A program made the translations under genes and the position numbers. DNA of 64,000 bases from Mycolicibacterium boenickei (lineage in GTDB: Bacteria; Actinomycetota; Actinomycetes; Mycobacteriales; Mycobacteriaceae), in NCBI RefSeq assembly GCF_010731295.1, contig NZ_AP022579.1:2914001-2978000 (forward strand), given 5' to 3'. Positions 46,807 to 55,452 of the stretch are shown piece after piece; within the stretch, counting starts at the first letter, position 1; the number at the start of each line of letters is the position of its first letter. Below the pieces are notes generated by a model that made no database searches, was not told the origin of the DNA, and worked only from the letters and a program-made list of their open reading frames with translations.

Positions 46807-48378
46807 TCAAATCGTGGCGCGCAGGCTCAACGCGAGCAACAGCCGCACATCGGCATCGTTGAGCGAGGTCGCCAGCAGCTGCTCGACCCGGCGGATCCGG
46901 TACCGGACGGTGTTGGGGTGCACATGTAGATGCTGAGCCGCCGCGGCCACATCACCGAAGCAGTCCAGATACACGCCCAAGGTGTCGGCGAGCACCGGCT
47001 CGTCGGCCCGCAATGTCTGCACCCGCGGATCGATCAGCCGCTCGTCGGCGGCGATCGCGGTGACGATCTCGTCGAGCAGCACGGTGGTGCGGGCCTCGGC
47101 CAGTGAGGTGACGGCGGCCAGCGTTCCGGGATGACGCTCGGCGGTGTCGAGCACCCGGTCCACATCGGCGCGGGCGCCTGCAGCGCCGGTCAACCCGGCC
47201 ACCGGGCTCGCGACCACGGCACGCAACTGCAGACCCAACTCGGTGCGTAGCGCCGCCACGGTGCCCCGCACCCACGACGCGACCGCCTTGCCGGTGCTGG
47301 GAAACAGCACATAGACGCGCGAACCCACCGAGGCCATCTGTGCGTCGTGACGAAACGCGCTGGCGCTCAACGCCAGAACATCGGCGAGGCGGGTGTCCGT
47401 GGTACCGCCGTCGAACCCGATGACCGCGGCCCTGCCGTCCACGGCCACCCCGAGTTCCCTGGCGATCAACTCGACCTCGACGGGAGCATCCGACTCGCCC
47501 AACCCGAGCAGTTCCTGCACCCGCACCGCGTGCGTCGACGGTGCGGCGGCCAACCGCGCCATGATCCGTGCGGCGAGCACCGCGGCACCGCGCAGCACGT
47601 CCTCGGAATCGTCGGCGAGCGGGCGGCTGCCCTGTTGCACCCAGATGGTGCCGATGAACGCCGGGGCCCGGCGCTCGTCGACGGCCGGCGCGAAGATGCC
47701 GATCGCCAGCCGGGGGCGTAATCCGAGCTCGGGGCGCTCGGCCACCCGCACCGCCTCCGGCCGGGAACGCAGCGCGTCGAAGATGCCCCACTGTGCGATC
47801 CAGGCCAGGTGCTCCGGAGGCCCGGCGCGGCCGAGAATCGACAGCCGTCGCAATTCGTCGGCCTCGTCGCTGGATGCTGAGTAGGCCAGCACGTGAGACT
47901 GGGCGTCCTCGATGCTGACCATGCCGTGCGTGCGCTCGGCGACGGACTGGGCCAGGCTGAACAGGTCGGTGCCCGAATCGTGCAGCGCGCCGTCACCGTG
48001 GTGCTCGAAGACGTGGTTGACCAACCGGTAGAGCCGCTCCCAGCGGGCCCGCGGATCGACGGCGACGACCGCGGTGCCTGCGGCCACCGCGCGTTCGACG
48101 ACCGCACCTGACGGCTCCTTGATGAAGACCGCCGTGGGCGCGCGGCGCGCACTCTGCTGCTCGACCCAACGCAGCGCATCGTTCTCGGAGACCCCGAGCA
48201 GGAAGAACAGGTCGGCGGCCCCCGCGGACGGCGCCAGGCCCAGGCGTACGTCATCGGAGTCGATCAGCGCGGCCGAGGCCACCGGCAGGTCCAGGCCGCG
48301 TGGTGCCTGCACCAGCCGGACCAGCGTGGCATCCAGCGCCAACAGCAGTTGGCCGAGGCTGACACCGGTCGTCCGCAT
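46807..48378 (-). CDS. PucR-family regulator of proline catabolism (PruC-like)
   Basis: Regulator of 523 residues. An N-terminal PucR domain (1-120) is followed by a GAF/GGDEF-like middle region, and a C-terminal CdaR/PucR HTH ends the protein (FGDVAAAAQHLHVHPNTVRY, RIRRVEQLLATSL). It is divergent from rocA. The M. tuberculosis counterpart at the same place, Rv1186c, is known as an activator of proline-utilisation genes. Direct repeats in the 83-base divergent promoter are good candidates for its binding site. Confidence 0.9.
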   Translation of the reverse strand: MRTTGVSLGQLLLALDATLVRLVQAPRGLDLPVASAALIDSDDVRLGLAPSAGAADLFFLLGVSENDALRWVEQQSARRAPTAVFIKEPSGAVVERAVAAGTAVVAVDPRARWERLYRLVNHVFEHHGDGALHDSGTDLFSLAQSVAERTHGMVSIEDAQSHVLAYSASSDEADELRRLSILGRAGPPEHLAWIAQWGIFDALRSRPEAVRVAERPELGLRPRLAIGIFAPAVDERRAPAFIGTIWVQQGSRPLADDSEDVLRGAAVLAARIMARLAAAPSTHAVRVQELLGLGESDAPVEVELIARELGVAVDGRAAVIGFDGGTTDTRLADVLALSASAFRHDAQMASVGSRVYVLFPSTGKAVASWVRGTVAALRTELGLQLRAVVASPVAGLTGAAGARADVDRVLDTAERHPGTLAAVTSLAEARTTVLLDEIVTAIAADERLIDPRVQTLRADEPVLADTLGVYLDCFGDVAAAAQHLHVHPNTVRYRIRRVEQLLATSLNDADVRLLLALSLRATI

Positions 48379-48392
48379 GTTGTCGGATTCTA

Positions 48393-48424
48393 CCGATCAG
48401 AGCGGCAAGCCTTGTCCGATCAGA
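48393..48424. promoter_or_regulatory. Direct repeats in the pucR-rocA promoter
   Basis: CCGATCAGA occurs at 48393-48401 and 48416-48424, 23 bases apart (two helical turns). The second copy lies inside TTGTC-CGATCA-GACAA, and another TTGTC precedes the first. Likely operator for the divergent PucR-type regulator. Confidence 0.55.
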
Positions 48425-48461
48425 CAAATGTTGCGTGGGTCACGTCGGGGATTCTTGACTC

Positions 48462-50090
48462 ATGGATGCCATCACCGACGTGCCCGCGCCTACCAACGAG
48501 CCGGTCCACGACTACGCACCGGGGTCGGGCGAGCGCGCCCGGCTCATCACCGCGCTCGGCGACCTGGCCGGCGCCCCGATCGACCTGCCGCACGTCATCG
48601 GCGGCAAACACACGATGGGCAGCGGCGCCCGCATCGACGTGGTGCAGCCGCACTGCCACAGCGCCCGGCTGGGAACCCTGACCAACGCCGAACACGCTGA
48701 CGCCAACGCGGCCATCGACGCCGCACTGGCCGCCAAACACGAGTGGGCCGCGCTGCCGTTCGACGAACGGGCCGCCGTGTTCCTGCGGGCCGCCGACCTG
48801 CTGTCCGGACCGTGGCGGGAGAAGATCGCCGCCGCCACGATGCTCGGCCAGTCCAAGACCGCCTACCAGGCCGAGATCGACGCGCCCTGCGAGCTGATCG
48901 ACTTCTGGCGATTCAACGTCGAGTTCGCCCGCCAGATCCTGGCCCAGCAGCCCATCAGCAGCCCCGGGGTGTGGAACCGCACCGACCACCGGCCGCTGGA
49001 AGGCTTCGTCTACGCGATCACCCCGTTCAACTTCACCGCGATTGCCGGCAACCTGCCCACCGCCCCGGCGTTGATGGGCAACACCGTGGTGTGGAAACCC
49101 TCGCCCACGCAGACTTTCGCGGCCTATCTGACCATGCAGCTGCTGGAGGCCGCCGGACTGCCGCCCGGCGTGATCAACCTGGTGACCGGCGACGGGATCG
49201 CGGTTTCCGATGTGGCACTGGCCGATCCGCGCCTGGCCGGCATCCATTTCACCGGATCGACCGCCACGTTCCAGCACCTGTGGCGCGAAGTCGGCGCGAA
49301 CATCGACCGCTACCGCACCTACCCGCGGCTGGTCGGCGAGACCGGTGGCAAGGACTTCGTCGTCGCGCACGCCTCGGCCCGCCCGGATGTGTTGCGCACC
49401 GCCCTGATTCGCGGTGCCTTCGACTACCAGGGCCAGAAATGCTCGGCCGCCTCCCGCGCCTTCATCCCGCGTTCGGTGTGGCACGAGATGGGCGACGACT
49501 TCCTCTCGGCCACCTCGGACCTCAAGTACGGCGACGTCACCGACCTCACCAACTACGGCGGGGCCGTGATCGACGACCGCGCCTTCGCCAAGAACGTCGC
49601 GGCGATCGAACGGGCCAAGGGCGCCGCGGGCGTCACCATCGCGGCCGGCGGCGAATACGACGACAGCGAAGGCTATTTCGTGCGGCCCACGGTCCTGCTC
49701 TCCGACGACCCGACCGATGAGGCGTTCTCCACCGAGTACTTCGGCCCGATCCTGGCCGTGCACGTCTATCCGGACGCGGAGTACGAGCGGATCCTCGACG
49801 TCGTCGACACCGGTGCCCGCTACGCACTGACCGGCGCGGTGATCGCCGATGATCGCACCGCCGTGCTCACTGCCGCCGACCGGCTGCGGAACGCCGCAGG
49901 CAACTTCTACATCAACGACAAGCCGACCGGCGCGGTCGTCGGGCAGCAGCCGTTCGGCGGATCACGCGCCTCGGGCACCAACGACAAGGCCGGCTCGGCG
50001 CAGAACCTGTTGCGCTGGACCTCGGCCCGCTCCATCAAGGAGACGTTCGTGCCGCCGACCAACCACACCTACCCTCACATGGAGGCCTGA
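48462..50090 (+). CDS. rocA: L-glutamate gamma-semialdehyde dehydrogenase RocA/PruA
   Basis: Aldehyde dehydrogenase of 542 residues catalysing the second step of proline degradation, pyrroline-5-carboxylate to glutamate with NAD+. Motifs: cofactor-binding YAITPFNFTAIAGNLPTAP near 180, catalytic Glu in LVGETGGKDF near 290, and catalytic Cys in DYQGQKCSAASRAF near 325. The terminal GGSRASGTNDKAG block is intact. One base separates its stop from the proline dehydrogenase start. Orthologue of Rv1187. Confidence 0.96.
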   Translation: MDAITDVPAPTNEPVHDYAPGSGERARLITALGDLAGAPIDLPHVIGGKHTMGSGARIDVVQPHCHSARLGTLTNAEHADANAAIDAALAAKHEWAALPFDERAAVFLRAADLLSGPWREKIAAATMLGQSKTAYQAEIDAPCELIDFWRFNVEFARQILAQQPISSPGVWNRTDHRPLEGFVYAITPFNFTAIAGNLPTAPALMGNTVVWKPSPTQTFAAYLTMQLLEAAGLPPGVINLVTGDGIAVSDVALADPRLAGIHFTGSTATFQHLWREVGANIDRYRTYPRLVGETGGKDFVVAHASARPDVLRTALIRGAFDYQGQKCSAASRAFIPRSVWHEMGDDFLSATSDLKYGDVTDLTNYGGAVIDDRAFAKNVAAIERAKGAAGVTIAAGGEYDDSEGYFVRPTVLLSDDPTDEAFSTEYFGPILAVHVYPDAEYERILDVVDTGARYALTGAVIADDRTAVLTAADRLRNAAGNFYINDKPTGAVVGQQPFGGSRASGTNDKAGSAQNLLRWTSARSIKETFVPPTNHTYPHMEA

Positions 50091-50091
50091 G

Positions 50092-51051
50092 ATGGGCGTG
50101 TTTCAGCGGGTGGCCCGCCCCACGATCCTGGCCGCATCGCACTCCTCGCGGCTACGTCACACCGCTGAACGCCTCCCGATCACCCGCCGGGTCGTCGACC
50201 GCTTCGTCGCGGGGGAGACGGTGCCCGACGCGCTCGACACCGTTGGTGCGCTGAGGGATTCGGGTCGCTTCGTCAGCGTGGATTACCTCGGCGAGGACAC
50301 CACGAGCAACGAGGACGCCGAACGCACAGTGCAGGCCTACCTCACCCTCCTCGACGGGCTGGCACGCCGCGGCGACGTCGATGCGGCGGTGCGGCCGCTG
50401 GAAGTGTCGCTCAAGCTTTCTGCCCTCGGCCAGGCGCTGCCCCGCGACGGCGAGAAGATCGCCTACGAGAACGCGCACACCATCTGCGCCAAGGCCCGCG
50501 ACGTAGGGGCCTGGGTGACGGTGGACGCCGAGGACCACACCACCACCGACTCGACCTTGTCGATCGTGCGCGACCTGCGAACCGAATTCGATTGGCTGGG
50601 CACGGTTCTGCAGGCCTACCTGCACCGCACCGAGGCCGATTGCCGCGAGTTCGCCGCAGCGGGAGCCCGGATCAGGCTGTGCAAGGGCGCCTACGACGAA
50701 CCGGCCTCGGTGGCCTACCGAGATGCCGACGAGGTCACCGACTCCTACCTGCGGTGCCTGCGGGTGCTGATGGCCGGATCGGGCTACCCGATGGTGGCTT
50801 CACACGATCCGGTGATCATCGACGCGGTGCCGGCCCTGGCCGGCGAATTCGGCCGCGGTGTAGACGGTTTCGAGTACCAGATGCTCTACAACATCCGCGA
50901 TGCCGAACAACGCAGGCTGGCCGAGGCGGGCAACCATGTCCGGGTCTACGTTCCGTTCGGCAACGAGTGGTACGGCTACTTCGTGCGGCGGTTGGCCGAG
51001 CGCCCGGCCAACCTGATGTTCTTCCTGCGGGCCCTGGCCGAGCGCCACTGA
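50092..51051 (+). CDS. Proline dehydrogenase
   Basis: FAD enzyme of 319 residues (monofunctional PRODH type) that oxidises proline to pyrroline-5-carboxylate. Family blocks: VSLKLSALGQALP, WVTVDAEDHTTTDSTL, LQAYLHRTEADC, RLCKGAYDEP and VYVPFGNEWYGYFVRRLAER. ATG 50092 follows the rocA stop by one base, with GGAGG 7 bases upstream; the longer frame from 49849 is a rocA shadow. Orthologue of Rv1188. Together with rocA and the PucR-type regulator it forms the complete proline-use unit. Confidence 0.96.
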   Translation: MGVFQRVARPTILAASHSSRLRHTAERLPITRRVVDRFVAGETVPDALDTVGALRDSGRFVSVDYLGEDTTSNEDAERTVQAYLTLLDGLARRGDVDAAVRPLEVSLKLSALGQALPRDGEKIAYENAHTICAKARDVGAWVTVDAEDHTTTDSTLSIVRDLRTEFDWLGTVLQAYLHRTEADCREFAAAGARIRLCKGAYDEPASVAYRDADEVTDSYLRCLRVLMAGSGYPMVASHDPVIIDAVPALAGEFGRGVDGFEYQMLYNIRDAEQRRLAEAGNHVRVYVPFGNEWYGYFVRRLAERPANLMFFLRALAERH

Positions 51052-51058
51052 GCCGGCC

Positions 51059-52090
51059 TCACCCCGGACTCAGGTCGTAGGCGACCTTGAACTTGTTGAG
51101 CAGGTACGGCCCGGACACCACCGGCTCATACCGCGGGGGGTTGTCCGCGCCGGCGCAGGTCGGAATGCACTCGATCACGGCGTCGAAGTTGGGTTGGTGA
51201 AAGAAGGGAAGCGTGAACCGTTCGGCGGTGGGCGCTCCGGTGCTCACCACGCGGTGCACCGTGCTCACCCACCGGTCGTTGGTCCATCGGGCCAGCAGGT
51301 CACCGATGTTGATGACGAACGCGCCCGGCACCACTGGCACGTCGAGCCACTCGCCGCGATCGCCCTGAACCTGTAGCCCGCTCTGGGATTCGTCCTGCAG
51401 CAGGATGGTCAGGTTGCCCCAATCGCTGTGCTGGCTCAGCCGGATGTGGCCGGCCGGCTGATCGTCGGCAGGGTAGTGGTTGGCCATCAGGTTGGAGTTG
51501 TGCCGGTCGATCAAGCCGTCGAACCAGTCTTCGCGCAGGCCAAGGGCCAGGGCGAACAGCCGTGACAACTCGGTCGCGAGCACGGACATCTCGTCGTAAT
51601 AGCGTTGGTAGGCCGTGCGGAATCCCGGTACCTCGGGCCAGCGTTCGGCGACGAACACGCGTTCGTCGGTCCATCCTGGCCCGTCGAGACCTTCCGGATT
51701 GCCCAGCGGGAAGTGGACGAATTTCTCCACCTGGTCCGGTGATTCGTGCTCGGCAGCACGGTCGGCTCCGTCGTTGGTGGCCGCGAGATTGCCCGCACTG
51801 CTGAACCCGCGGGCCAGCGGGTCTGCGGGATCCGCCCTGAGCTGTTCTTTCGCGGCCTGAGGGAGCGAGAAGAACTCGCGCAGAGCGCGATTGACATCGT
51901 CGATCACCGCATCGGGGACGCCATGGCCGACGAGTAGGAGAAACCCGCTGGTTTCGCAGCAGCGACCGATGGCATCGGCCACCGCCTGACGCCGGCGCTG
52001 GTCGCCGTTGCGCGCGCTGCTGATGTCGATCAATGGGACGAAGCCGTCGCGCAGGACGACTTGGTCGACTATTACCTCTGATTGGCTCAC
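51059..52090 (-). CDS. Isopenicillin N synthase-like 2-oxoglutarate/Fe(II) oxygenase
   Basis: Oxygenase of 343 residues. The N-terminal DIOX_N-like region (VPLIDISSARNGD, GFLLLVGHGVPDAVIDDV) is followed by the Fe(II)/2OG domain. Iron ligands are His221, Asp223 and His279 (RLSQHSDWGNL and STVHRVV), and Arg291 (RFT) should hold 2-oxoglutarate. The substrate is unknown; this superfamily hydroxylates or desaturates many small molecules. It converges on the proline dehydrogenase gene seven bases away. Confidence 0.88.
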   Translation of the reverse strand: MSQSEVIVDQVVLRDGFVPLIDISSARNGDQRRRQAVADAIGRCCETSGFLLLVGHGVPDAVIDDVNRALREFFSLPQAAKEQLRADPADPLARGFSSAGNLAATNDGADRAAEHESPDQVEKFVHFPLGNPEGLDGPGWTDERVFVAERWPEVPGFRTAYQRYYDEMSVLATELSRLFALALGLREDWFDGLIDRHNSNLMANHYPADDQPAGHIRLSQHSDWGNLTILLQDESQSGLQVQGDRGEWLDVPVVPGAFVINIGDLLARWTNDRWVSTVHRVVSTGAPTAERFTLPFFHQPNFDAVIECIPTCAGADNPPRYEPVVSGPYLLNKFKVAYDLSPG

Positions 52091-52124
52091 GCGCTCGACG
52101 GTAGAACCTCAACCGCAGTTGATG

Positions 52125-53150
52125 TCAACGCCGAATCCGGCTCTCGCGCAACAGCAGAAATGCCAGGGCGGCAATCGACTGGGCATCGGTGATCTCACCG
52201 TCCCGGACCATCCGGTCGACTTCAGCGCGTGAGAACCATGCGCTGTGCATGTCCTGTTCCTCGTGCTCGCGTTCGTGCTCGCCTTCGGTGAGACCCGTCG
52301 CCAGGAACACCCATCCGCGCTGGCTGCTCATCCCAGCCGCCACGTCGAGCTGGCCGAGCCGTTCCACGGTTTGTGCGCGCAGCCCGGTCTCTTCGCGAAG
52401 TTCGCGGTGGGCCAGGGTTTCCGGATCCAGATGCTGCTGCTCGGGTGCGGTGCCTTGCGGGAACTCCCAGCGCCGCAGCCCCAGCGGGTAGCGGAACTGC
52501 TCGACGAGGTGGAACCGATCGTGATCGGGGTCGTACGGGATCACCAGGGCATAGGTGGGTTTGTCGACCACGGCATAGACGCCGGTGCTGCCGTCGGGCC
52601 GGACGATGTCGTCCTCGCGCAGCGTCAACCAGTTGTTCCGATACACCTCGCGCGTCGCCGTCCGGCGGATCGCGGCTGAGCGCAGGCGGACCTGTAGTCG
52701 GTCGTCGGTGAGGTCGCCTCCGTCGATGGCGTCGGCCAGACCGTCGGCGTACGCGACCAGACCGGCCACGTCGACGTCATACGGCGCCGGTCGCTCGACG
52801 AGCGACAGCCGCGCCGAGGCCCGTCTCAACAGGGCAGCCGCACCGGTCCGGTTGCCCCGCTGCACGTGGGTGATGCCCACAGCCAGCTGCGCCAGCCCCT
52901 GCCACAGCGCGCGCTCGTGCTCCGGGCCGTTCTTCCACGCCGCCTCGAGCACTTCATGTGCGCTGAATGCCTGACCGCGGTCGAGCAGATCCTGGGCATA
53001 GGCGAGCGTCTCGGCCGGCGAGAGCTCCAGGTCATCGGGAATCCGTGCGACGCCCTCGCTGCCGTAGGGCAGCGGCCTGCCGAGTGCGTCACGCGGACGC
53101 GTACTGCGGGGCCGGCCCGCGTCGTCGCGATCGCGCTCAGCTGTGCCCAT
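52125..53150 (-). CDS. DUF309-Nudix hydrolase fusion protein
   Basis: Protein of 341 residues containing two domains usually separate. Residues about 30-140 match DUF309 (QDLLDRGQAFSAHEVLEAAW, LAQLAVGITHVQRGN). Residues about 165-335 are a Nudix hydrolase of the ADP-ribose pyrophosphatase type, with Nudix box LAHRELREETGL following PQGTAPEQQ. The first half is unrelated to substrate recognition in known Nudix enzymes. The frame is continuous, with no internal start at the junction. ATG 53150 is preferred over GTG 53156. It is divergent from fadD36. Confidence 0.82.
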   Translation of the reverse strand: MGTAERDRDDAGRPRSTRPRDALGRPLPYGSEGVARIPDDLELSPAETLAYAQDLLDRGQAFSAHEVLEAAWKNGPEHERALWQGLAQLAVGITHVQRGNRTGAAALLRRASARLSLVERPAPYDVDVAGLVAYADGLADAIDGGDLTDDRLQVRLRSAAIRRTATREVYRNNWLTLREDDIVRPDGSTGVYAVVDKPTYALVIPYDPDHDRFHLVEQFRYPLGLRRWEFPQGTAPEQQHLDPETLAHRELREETGLRAQTVERLGQLDVAAGMSSQRGWVFLATGLTEGEHEREHEEQDMHSAWFSRAEVDRMVRDGEITDAQSIAALAFLLLRESRIRR

Positions 53151-53230
53151 GAGCACAAGCCTCGCCGCAACTTCTCATCCTGTCGAGTACGCCTGCGGAC
53201 GGCCGGCGCCGCGGCGGTAGCCTCACAAGC

Positions 53231-54637
53231 GTGTTGCTGGCCTCCTTGAACCCCGCAGCCGTCGCCGCCGGTGCTGAACTTGCCGACGCCGTGACCATCG
53301 ACGGTGCCGTGCTGAGCCGCAGTGATCTCGTCGGTGCCGCCACGTCGGTGGCCGAGCGGGTGGCGGTCGCACAACGGGTCGCCGTCCTGGCGACACCGAC
53401 CCCGACGACTGTGCTGGCCATCATCGGATGCCTGATCGCCGGCGTGCCCGTGGTCCCGGTTCCGGCCGACGTCGGCGCGGCCGAGCGCAAACACATCCTC
53501 ACCGACTCCGGAGCCCAGGCCTGGCTGGGGGAGAAGCCGGCGGAGCCCGAGGGACTGCCGCACATCCCGGTGCGGCTGCACGCCCGGTCCTGGCACCGCT
53601 ATCCAGAACCGCCACCGAATTCGACCGCGATCATCATGTACACCTCCGGGACCACCGGGGCGCCCAAGGGGGTGCCGATCACCCGCCAGGCCATCGCCGA
53701 CGACATCGATGCGCTGGCCGCGGCGTGGCAGTGGACCGCCGCCGACACCCTGGTGCACGGGCTGCCGCTGTTCCACGTGCACGGTCTGGTGCTGGGGCTG
53801 CTCGGCTCGCTGCGGATCGGAAACCGCTTCGTACACACCGGGAAACCGACTCCGGCCGCGTACGCGCAGGCCCAGGGCACGCTGTACTTCGGGGTGCCGA
53901 CGGTGTGGTCGCGGGTGGTCAAGGATCTCGACTCGGCCCTGGCGCTGTCCACGGCACGGCTGCTGGTCTCCGGCAGTGCGCCGCTGCCGGTTCCGGTGTT
54001 CGACGAGCTGGTGCGGCTGACGGGGCACGCCCCGGTGGAGCGTTACGGCAGCACCGAATCGCTGATCACGCTGAGCACCCGCGTCGACGGTGAGCGCAGG
54101 CCCGGCTGGGTCGGGCTGCCACTGGCCGGCGTCCAGACCCGGCTTGTCGACGACGACGGCGCACCGGTGCCGCACGACGGCGAAACCATCGGACGGCTGC
54201 AGATCAAGGGCCCCATGGTGTTCGGCGGCTACCTCAACCGGCCCGAAGCTACGGCGGACGCCTTCGATTCCGACGGCTGGTACCGCACCGGCGACGTCGC
54301 CATCATCGATGCCGACGGTATGCACCGCATCGTCGGGCGCGAGTCGGTGGACCTGATCAAGTCGGGCGGCTACCGCATCGGTGCGGGCGAGATCGAGACC
54401 GTGCTACTGGGCCACGACGGCGTCGACGAGGTGGCAGTGGTCGGGATGCCCGACGACGATCTGGGCCAGCGCATCGTTGCGTTCGTCGTCGGCAATGCCG
54501 CACCCGAGGCGTTGATCGAGTTTGTCGCCCAACAGCTTTCAGCGCACAAACGGCCCCGCGAAGTGCGACTGGTGGACAGACTGCCGCGCAACGCCATGGG
54601 CAAGGTGATGAAAAAGGAACTGGCGCAATGGGGTTGA
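53231..54637 (+). CDS. fadD36: Acyl-CoA synthetase FadD36
   Basis: AMP-binding ligase of 468 residues that activates a fatty or short-chain acid to acyl-CoA. Motifs: the P-loop-like YTSGTTGAPKGVPIT near 135, YGSTES near 275, DGWYRTGDVA near 350, and the C-terminal lysine in NAMGKVMKKEL. The shorter N-terminus and overall order match Rv1193. GTG or TTG-type start at 53231 gives MLLASLNPAAVAAG. It overlaps the VOC gene by ten bases. Confidence 0.92.
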   Translation: MLLASLNPAAVAAGAELADAVTIDGAVLSRSDLVGAATSVAERVAVAQRVAVLATPTPTTVLAIIGCLIAGVPVVPVPADVGAAERKHILTDSGAQAWLGEKPAEPEGLPHIPVRLHARSWHRYPEPPPNSTAIIMYTSGTTGAPKGVPITRQAIADDIDALAAAWQWTAADTLVHGLPLFHVHGLVLGLLGSLRIGNRFVHTGKPTPAAYAQAQGTLYFGVPTVWSRVVKDLDSALALSTARLLVSGSAPLPVPVFDELVRLTGHAPVERYGSTESLITLSTRVDGERRPGWVGLPLAGVQTRLVDDDGAPVPHDGETIGRLQIKGPMVFGGYLNRPEATADAFDSDGWYRTGDVAIIDADGMHRIVGRESVDLIKSGGYRIGAGEIETVLLGHDGVDEVAVVGMPDDDLGQRIVAFVVGNAAPEALIEFVAQQLSAHKRPREVRLVDRLPRNAMGKVMKKELAQWG

Positions 54638-54975
54638 GGTTCTCCGAGATCTGCATCGACGCACGCGACCCCGAAGCGCTGGGTGCTTGGTGGTCGGAAG
54701 TGCTCGGCTGGCCCGCGCACACCGATGCCGACGGCGACGTGATCCTCACCCCGCCGCCCGGCGCCGGCCCGACCTGGCTGTTCACCCCCGTGCCGGAGGA
54801 CAAGGTGGTCAAGAACCGCCTGCATCCGGACTTCACCCCGGACGATCAGCAGGCCGAGGTGGACCGGCTGATCGGGCTGGGAGCCCGCCACGTGGACATC
54901 GGGCAGGGCGAGCAGACGTGGGTGGTGCTGGCCGACCCCGAGGGCAACGAGTTCTGTGTCCTCTCTGCCCGATAG
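54628..54975 (+). CDS. VOC/glyoxalase-like protein
   Basis: Protein of 115 residues with the vicinal-oxygen-chelate fold: FSEICIDARDPEALGAWWSE at the start and WVVLADPEGNEFCVL at the end, typical of the glyoxalase-like group. Whether a metal is bound is unclear. It overlaps the end of fadD36 by ten bases, so the two are translated together and may act on related acyl or carboxylate compounds. Confidence 0.85.
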   Translation: MGLRFSEICIDARDPEALGAWWSEVLGWPAHTDADGDVILTPPPGAGPTWLFTPVPEDKVVKNRLHPDFTPDDQQAEVDRLIGLGARHVDIGQGEQTWVVLADPEGNEFCVLSAR

Positions 54976-55065
54976 CCCTGCCGGCCCGCGCTAACAAAAG
55001 GCGTACTGTGGGCGATAGAGGGGTTAGAAAGCGCACGTCAACCTGCCGAAGTTTGGAGGCCACAC

Positions 55066-55311
55066 GTGAATCTCAAAAGGATCGTGGGAACAGCAATGAT
55101 TGCCGGTGCGCTGGGCGCCGGATCCCTCGGGTTGGGCGTGGCCTCATCGCAGGCCGACCCAGGCCCCCGCATTCCGTGGGTTCCGGGTCCGGGCTGGGTT
55201 GACTGGAATCCGGGCCCGAACCTTCCTCCGGGGCAGATCAAGAAGTGGTGCCCCTGGCAATCCCCGCCTGGTCACTGGATCGGTGGCCCGCACGGGATCC
55301 CCTGCACCTAA
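55066..55311 (+). CDS. Small secreted Pro/Trp-rich protein
   Basis: Protein of 81 residues with a signal peptide (IVGTAMIAGALGAGSLGLGV, cleavage near SSQADPG) and a mature part of about 50 residues rich in Pro, Gly and Trp (NPGPNLPPGQIKKWCPWQSP, then PGHWIGGPHGIPC). Two cysteines may form a disulfide. This type of small exported protein is common in mycobacteria; no function is known. It stands alone, followed by the long hairpin at 55324. Confidence 0.82.
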   Translation: MNLKRIVGTAMIAGALGAGSLGLGVASSQADPGPRIPWVPGPGWVDWNPGPNLPPGQIKKWCPWQSPPGHWIGGPHGIPCT

Positions 55312-55323
55312 GCGGACCCGACG

Positions 55324-55384
55324 GTCGAATGTTGGCTTGTGTATCAGATTTTCGCGAAATGTGACACATGAGCCAACGTTCGAC
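55324..55384. repeat. Long imperfect palindrome upstream of the sigma factor gene
   Basis: Arms GTCGAATGTTGGCT (55324-55337) and AGCCAACGTTCGAC (55371-55384) pair with one mismatch, and the inner part (TTGTGT and ACACAT, TTTTCGCGAAA) pairs further with a bulge. It may be a terminator for the small secreted gene, an operator, or a mobile-element relic. It also holds TGTGACA at 55360. Confidence 0.65.
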
Positions 55385-55452
55385 GGTTGAATCTACGCTG
55401 GCTTGGTGTGGCGATGGATGTCGCGTCCGCAACGGGCGCAGAGGTAGCGGGT

